A stretch of DNA of 64,000 nt from DASUPK01 sp963831605 (lineage in GTDB: Bacteria; Actinomycetota; Thermoleophilia; Solirubrobacterales; 70-9), in contig CAWHQR010000008.1 of NCBI GenBank assembly GCA_963831605.1, positions 124,001 through 188,000 on the forward strand. The letters are read 5' to 3'. Made by a program: the position numbers and the translations under genes. Below, in pieces: positions 59,199 to 64,000 of this stretch. The notes under the pieces are model-generated. The model made no database searches and was not told the origin of the DNA. It saw only the letters and a program-made list of their open reading frames with translations. Positions within the stretch are counted from its first letter, which is position 1. The number at the start of each line of letters is the position of its first letter.

Positions 59199-59768
59199 TT
59201 GGACCCGGCAACTCACATAGTCGCCTCGGGCGGCAGCTTCCTCGTCTCGCCGAACCTCGGCCTGATGATCTGGACGCTGCTCGTCTTCGGGATCACCATG
59301 TACGTCCTCAGCAAGCTCGCCTTCCCCCGGATCCAGGAGGCGCTCGACAAACGCGCCAATGCGATCCGGGAGTCGATCGAGCACGCGGAGAAGACCCGCG
59401 AGGAGGCCGACGGCATCCTCAAGGAGTACCGCGCGCGCTTGCGCGAGGCTCGCGAGCAGGCGGACGAGATCGTCGCTCGCGCCCGCAAGGCGGCCGATTC
59501 CTCCAAGGCGCAGGCCGTCGAGGAGGGCCGCGACAAGCGCGAGGAGCTGCTCGCTGCGGCCCGCCGCGACATCGACGCCGAGACCCGGCGTTCACTGGAG
59601 CGCATCCGCAAGGAGGTCGCCGACCTCACCGTCTTGACGACGGAGAAGGTGACCCGCAAGTCGCTGACGGGAGACGACCAGCGGCGCCTGATCGACGAGG
59701 CGCTGGCCGAGGTCGATTTCTCCAGCCTGAGCGGGAACGGGGCCGCCACCGAGGAGGCCGCCAGCTAG
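59199..59768 (+). CDS. atpF: ATP synthase subunit b
   Basis: 189 residues, TTG start four bases after atpE. One N-terminal membrane helix (LGLMIWTLLVFGITMYVLSKLAFP), then a long charged helix from about 50 to 165 (IEHAEKTREEADGILKEYRA, EEGRDKREELLAAARRDI) that forms the peripheral stalk. Unlike mycobacteria, it is not fused to delta. Stop is adjacent to atpH. Confidence 0.94.
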   Translation: MDPATHIVASGGSFLVSPNLGLMIWTLLVFGITMYVLSKLAFPRIQEALDKRANAIRESIEHAEKTREEADGILKEYRARLREAREQADEIVARARKAADSSKAQAVEEGRDKREELLAAARRDIDAETRRSLERIRKEVADLTVLTTEKVTRKSLTGDDQRRLIDEALAEVDFSSLSGNGAATEEAAS

Positions 59769-60302
59769 ATGGAGGAGATCGCCCGCGTATATGCGGACGC
59801 CCTCTTCGGGGTGGCCAAGGAGAAGGGGAAGCTCGACGTGATCCGCGAGCAGCTCGGCCAGTTCGCCGATGCGCTCGCGGACAACAAGGAGATGCAGCTC
59901 TTCTTCTTCAGCCCCTACTTCTCGTCCGCCGAGAAGGAGGACGGCCTCGCGAAGGCGGTCGCCGGCGCCGAGCCCGAGCTGGTCAACTTCCTCGACCTGC
60001 TCCTGGAGAAGCACCGCATGCCGGTCCTCTTCCGGATCCGGCGGCAATTCGAATCGCTCTGGGCCAAGGAGAACAAGCGGCTCGGCGTCACCGTGACCAG
60101 CGCCGTCGAGCTCGACCCGGAGATCGCCCAGCGAATCGGCTCGGAGATCGAGCAGCAGACCGGCAACAAGGTCGAGCTCGAGAGCAGGGTCGACCCCGAG
60201 ATCCTCGGCGGGCTGGTCGTGCAGGTGGGAAACATGGTCTTGGACACGAGCATTCGGAACAGGCTCGAGAAACTGAGAAAGAGCGTCGCCCACGCGGCGT
60301 AG
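59769..60302 (+). CDS. atpH: ATP synthase subunit delta
   Basis: 177 residues, starting directly after the atpF stop. N-terminal helical bundle: ARVYADALFGVAKEKGKLDVIREQL and FFFSPYFSSAEKEDGLAKAV; C-terminal signature VTVTSAVELDPEIAQRIGSEIEQ and NMVLDTSIRNRLEKLRKSV. It joins the stator stalk to the alpha-3 beta-3 head. Normal length for the stand-alone subunit. Confidence 0.94.
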   Translation: MEEIARVYADALFGVAKEKGKLDVIREQLGQFADALADNKEMQLFFFSPYFSSAEKEDGLAKAVAGAEPELVNFLDLLLEKHRMPVLFRIRRQFESLWAKENKRLGVTVTSAVELDPEIAQRIGSEIEQQTGNKVELESRVDPEILGGLVVQVGNMVLDTSIRNRLEKLRKSVAHAA

Positions 60303-60346
60303 GAACGCATGACGAACGGGCCGCGACTAAGGAGACTCTGACTTAA

Positions 60347-61999
<1,653 letters not shown>

Positions 62000-62001
62000 C
62001 C

Positions 62002-62934
62002 ATGGCGACGCGCAAGGAAGTCAAGAACCGCATCTCCTCCGTCAAGAACGTGCAGAAGATCACGCGCGCGATGGAGATGGTCGCGGCGGCTCGTCTGCGC
62101 CGCGCGGAGCAGCGGATCGATGCGCTCCGCCCGTACGCGCGCGAGCTGCGCAAGATGACGCGTCAGGTCGCCGAGGCGGCCGGCGTCGAGGCGCGCAACC
62201 TGCCCGTGCTCCAGGAGCACGAAGAGCAGAAGACCGTCGGCATCGTCCTGGTCACCGGCGACCGAGGCCTGGCGGGGTCGTTCAACTCGCAGATCATCCG
62301 GGCGGGCGTCCAACTCCAGCGGGAGCTCGCCTCGGAGGGTAAGAATGTCCGGTTCTCCGTCGTCGGCCGCCGCGGCGTCTCGACGATGCGCTTCCGCGGC
62401 GAGGATCTCCACGGCGAGTACGTGGGCTTCACCGACCGCCCGGCATTCGCCAACGCCAGGGAGATCGCGGACGATCTTGTTGCCTCCTATGTCGACAAGG
62501 ACCTGAACCGCGTCGATTTGATCTACAACCGGTACGTCTCGCCGCTCACCCAGTACGTGCGACGGCAGACGCTGCTCCCCGTCCAGCAGGCTGACGTCTT
62601 CGGCGAAGGGGTGGAGGAGCTGACACCGGATGAGCCGGAGGACCTCGACGAGGAGCTCGCCGAGGCTCATCGCAAGGCCCTCTGGGACTACGAGCCGGAA
62701 CCGGAGGAGCTGCTGGCGGAGCTGATCCCGGAATACGCGCAGCTCAACGTCTATCGGGCGCTGCTCGAGTCGACGGCGTCGGAGCACGGCTCGCGCATGA
62801 CCGCGATGCGAAACGCCGCCGAGAACGCGAAGGATGTGATCTCAGACCTCACCTTGGAGATGAACCGGGTACGGCAGGCGGAGATCACCCAGGAGATCCT
62901 CGAAGTAGTCGCTGGCGCAGAAGGCGTCAGCTAG
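62002..62934 (+). CDS. atpG: ATP synthase subunit gamma
   Basis: 310 residues. N-terminal helix MATRKEVKNRISSVKNVQKITRAMEMVAA and C-terminal helix SEHGSRMTAMRNAAENAKDVI, with LEMNRVRQAEITQEILEVVAG, form the rotor coiled coil. GDRGLAGSFN is the Rossmann-region signature. Between ~205 and 235 there is an acidic insertion (TPDEPEDLDEELAEAHRKA) that short bacterial gamma subunits lack. Confidence 0.95.
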   Translation: MATRKEVKNRISSVKNVQKITRAMEMVAAARLRRAEQRIDALRPYARELRKMTRQVAEAAGVEARNLPVLQEHEEQKTVGIVLVTGDRGLAGSFNSQIIRAGVQLQRELASEGKNVRFSVVGRRGVSTMRFRGEDLHGEYVGFTDRPAFANAREIADDLVASYVDKDLNRVDLIYNRYVSPLTQYVRRQTLLPVQQADVFGEGVEELTPDEPEDLDEELAEAHRKALWDYEPEPEELLAELIPEYAQLNVYRALLESTASEHGSRMTAMRNAAENAKDVISDLTLEMNRVRQAEITQEILEVVAGAEGVS

Positions 62935-62959
62935 AGACTTGGAATAGAGAAGGAGACGA

Positions 62960-64000
62960 ATGGCTGACAACGGAACAAACGTGGGGACCGTCGAGCAGGT
63001 GACGGGCGTCGTCATCGACGTCGTCTTCCCCGACCACATTCCCGAGATCTTCACCGCGCTGCGGATCGAGGTCCCACCGGAGGAGAGCCGGACCGAGCTC
63101 AACCTGATCTGCGAGGTGCAGCAGCACCTCGGCGACGACCGCGTCCGCGCGATCGCCATGGATGCAACGGACGGACTGCGCCGCGGCGACAAGGTGATCG
63201 ACACCGGTGGCCCGATCACGGTCCCGGTGGGCAAGGAGACCCTCGGCCGCATCTTCAACCTGCTCGGCGAGACGATCGACGAGGGCCCGGAGCTTCCGGA
63301 AGGTGAGCGCTGGCCGATCCACCGCCGCGCGCCCGAGGTCGAGGACCTTGCCCCCTCCCAGGAGATCCTGGAGACCGGGATCAAGGTCGTTGACCTGCTC
63401 GCTCCCTACGCCAAGGGCGGCAAGGTCGGCCTGTTCGGCGGCGCCGGAGTCGGCAAGACCGTTCTGATCCAGGAGCTGATCCGCTCGATCGCGGAGGAGC
63501 ACGAGGGTCTCTCGGCCTTCTGCGGCGTCGGCGAGCGCTCCCGCGAGGGCAACGACCTCTGGCTCGAGATGAAGGAGTCCGGCGTCATCGACAAGACGAT
63601 GCTGGTCTTCGGCCAGATGAACGAGCCCCCGGGTGCGCGCCTTCGCGTGGCGCTCTCCGGTCTGACGATGGCGGAGTACTTCCGTCAGGGCGGCCAGGAC
63701 GTGCTGCTCTTCATCGACAACATCTTCCGGTTCGTCCAGGCGGGCTCCGAGGTCTCGGCGCTGCTCGGGCGAATGCCCTCGGCCGTCGGCTACCAGCCGA
63801 CGCTGGAGACCGAGATGGGCGACCTCCAGGAGCGCATCACCTCGACGCGTGAGGGTTCCGTCACCTCGGTCCAGGCGATCTACGTGCCGGCGGACGACCT
63901 CACCGACCCGGCCCCGGCGTCCGTGTTCGCCCACCTCAACGCCACCACGGTGTTGACGCGCTCACTGGTCGAGCAGGGGATCTACCCCGCGGTCGATCCG
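62960..64000 (+). CDS. atpD: ATP synthase subunit beta (3' partial)
   Basis: ATG 62960 with AAGGAGA six bases before; the frame stays open to the last base of the window (347 codons). Opening MADNGTNVGTVEQVTGVVID, Walker A GGAGVGKT at about 159-166, then GERSREGNDLWLEMKESG, LLFIDNIFRFVQAGSEVSALLGRMPSAVGYQPTL-type catalytic segment (near 245-280). Catalytic Glu of GERxREG is present. About 125 C-terminal residues and probably atpC lie beyond the edge. Confidence 0.96.
   Translation, partial: MADNGTNVGTVEQVTGVVIDVVFPDHIPEIFTALRIEVPPEESRTELNLICEVQQHLGDDRVRAIAMDATDGLRRGDKVIDTGGPITVPVGKETLGRIFNLLGETIDEGPELPEGERWPIHRRAPEVEDLAPSQEILETGIKVVDLLAPYAKGGKVGLFGGAGVGKTVLIQELIRSIAEEHEGLSAFCGVGERSREGNDLWLEMKESGVIDKTMLVFGQMNEPPGARLRVALSGLTMAEYFRQGGQDVLLFIDNIFRFVQAGSEVSALLGRMPSAVGYQPTLETEMGDLQERITSTREGSVTSVQAIYVPADDLTDPAPASVFAHLNATTVLTRSLVEQGIYPAVDP

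Overview
The window is a 64 kb, high-GC, densely coding bacterial segment with GTG and TTG starts, many 1-4 base gene overlaps and short intergenic gaps. Gene content and order suggest an actinobacterium of the Thermoleophilia (Solirubrobacterales-like). Evidence: the actinobacterial order rpmE-prfA-prmC-sua5-wecA-like-atpBEFHAGD; a GH57 plus GT4 polymer pair like mycobacterial Rv3031/Rv3032; an AtpA with a C-terminal extension; and several exported proteins with Lys-rich tails. The taxonomic call is inference from gene content. No rRNA, tRNA, CRISPR, insertion sequence or phage gene was seen. Three genes carry single-base frameshifts and a fourth may carry a compensated pair, so either a draft assembly with residual indels or real decay must be considered.

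Layout. 1-2.5 kb: alpha-glucan branching enzyme and glycosyltransferase. 2.5-9.4 kb: exported Lys-tailed proteins and a TetR-controlled group (SnoaL-like protein, frameshifted zinc dehydrogenase, divergent acyl-CoA synthetase). 9.4-31 kb: acyl-CoA metabolism, with MeaB GTPase, acyl-CoA dehydrogenase (frameshifted), HxlR regulator with thioesterase, SCP2-like protein, thiolase, a two-subunit B12-dependent acyl-CoA mutase, EtfB, EtfA and ETF-quinone oxidoreductase. Also here are PepA, a GGDEF protein with a heptad-repeat N-terminus, a large propeller/phosphoesterase, and an ECF sigma/anti-sigma pair. 31-34 kb: a cytochrome c and a NarL-type sensor kinase between two inverted copies of a ~79 bp repeat, then a LuxR-type response regulator. 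34-36.7 kb: a sulfatase and an alpha/beta hydrolase.

36.9-64 kb: the conserved translation/ATP synthase block (rpmE, DUF1385, prfA, prmC, sua5, glyA, asnB, wecA-like, atp operon). It is interrupted by two apparent insertions. One (38.1-42.6 kb) has a ferredoxin, a HAMP kinase with an OmpR-type regulator, ApbE, a ferric-reductase-like membrane protein and a Tyr/Ser/Gly-repeat protein; the same 26 bp element lies on both sides of its regulator pair. The other (45.3-47.8 kb) has two SnoaL-like proteins, a TetR regulator and an R2lox-type oxidase.

How the genes fit together: the acyl-CoA genes form a coherent beta-oxidation and branched-chain route. Dehydrogenases reduce ETF, ETF-QO passes electrons to quinone, thiolase and mutase process carbon chains, and MeaB protects the mutase. 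The mutase carries Phe82/Gln200, the isobutyryl-CoA mutase pattern, not the Tyr/Arg of methylmalonyl-CoA mutase. Many genes have a TANNNT -10 hexamer only 6-8 bases before the start codon, which suggests widespread leaderless transcription and helped choose several starts.
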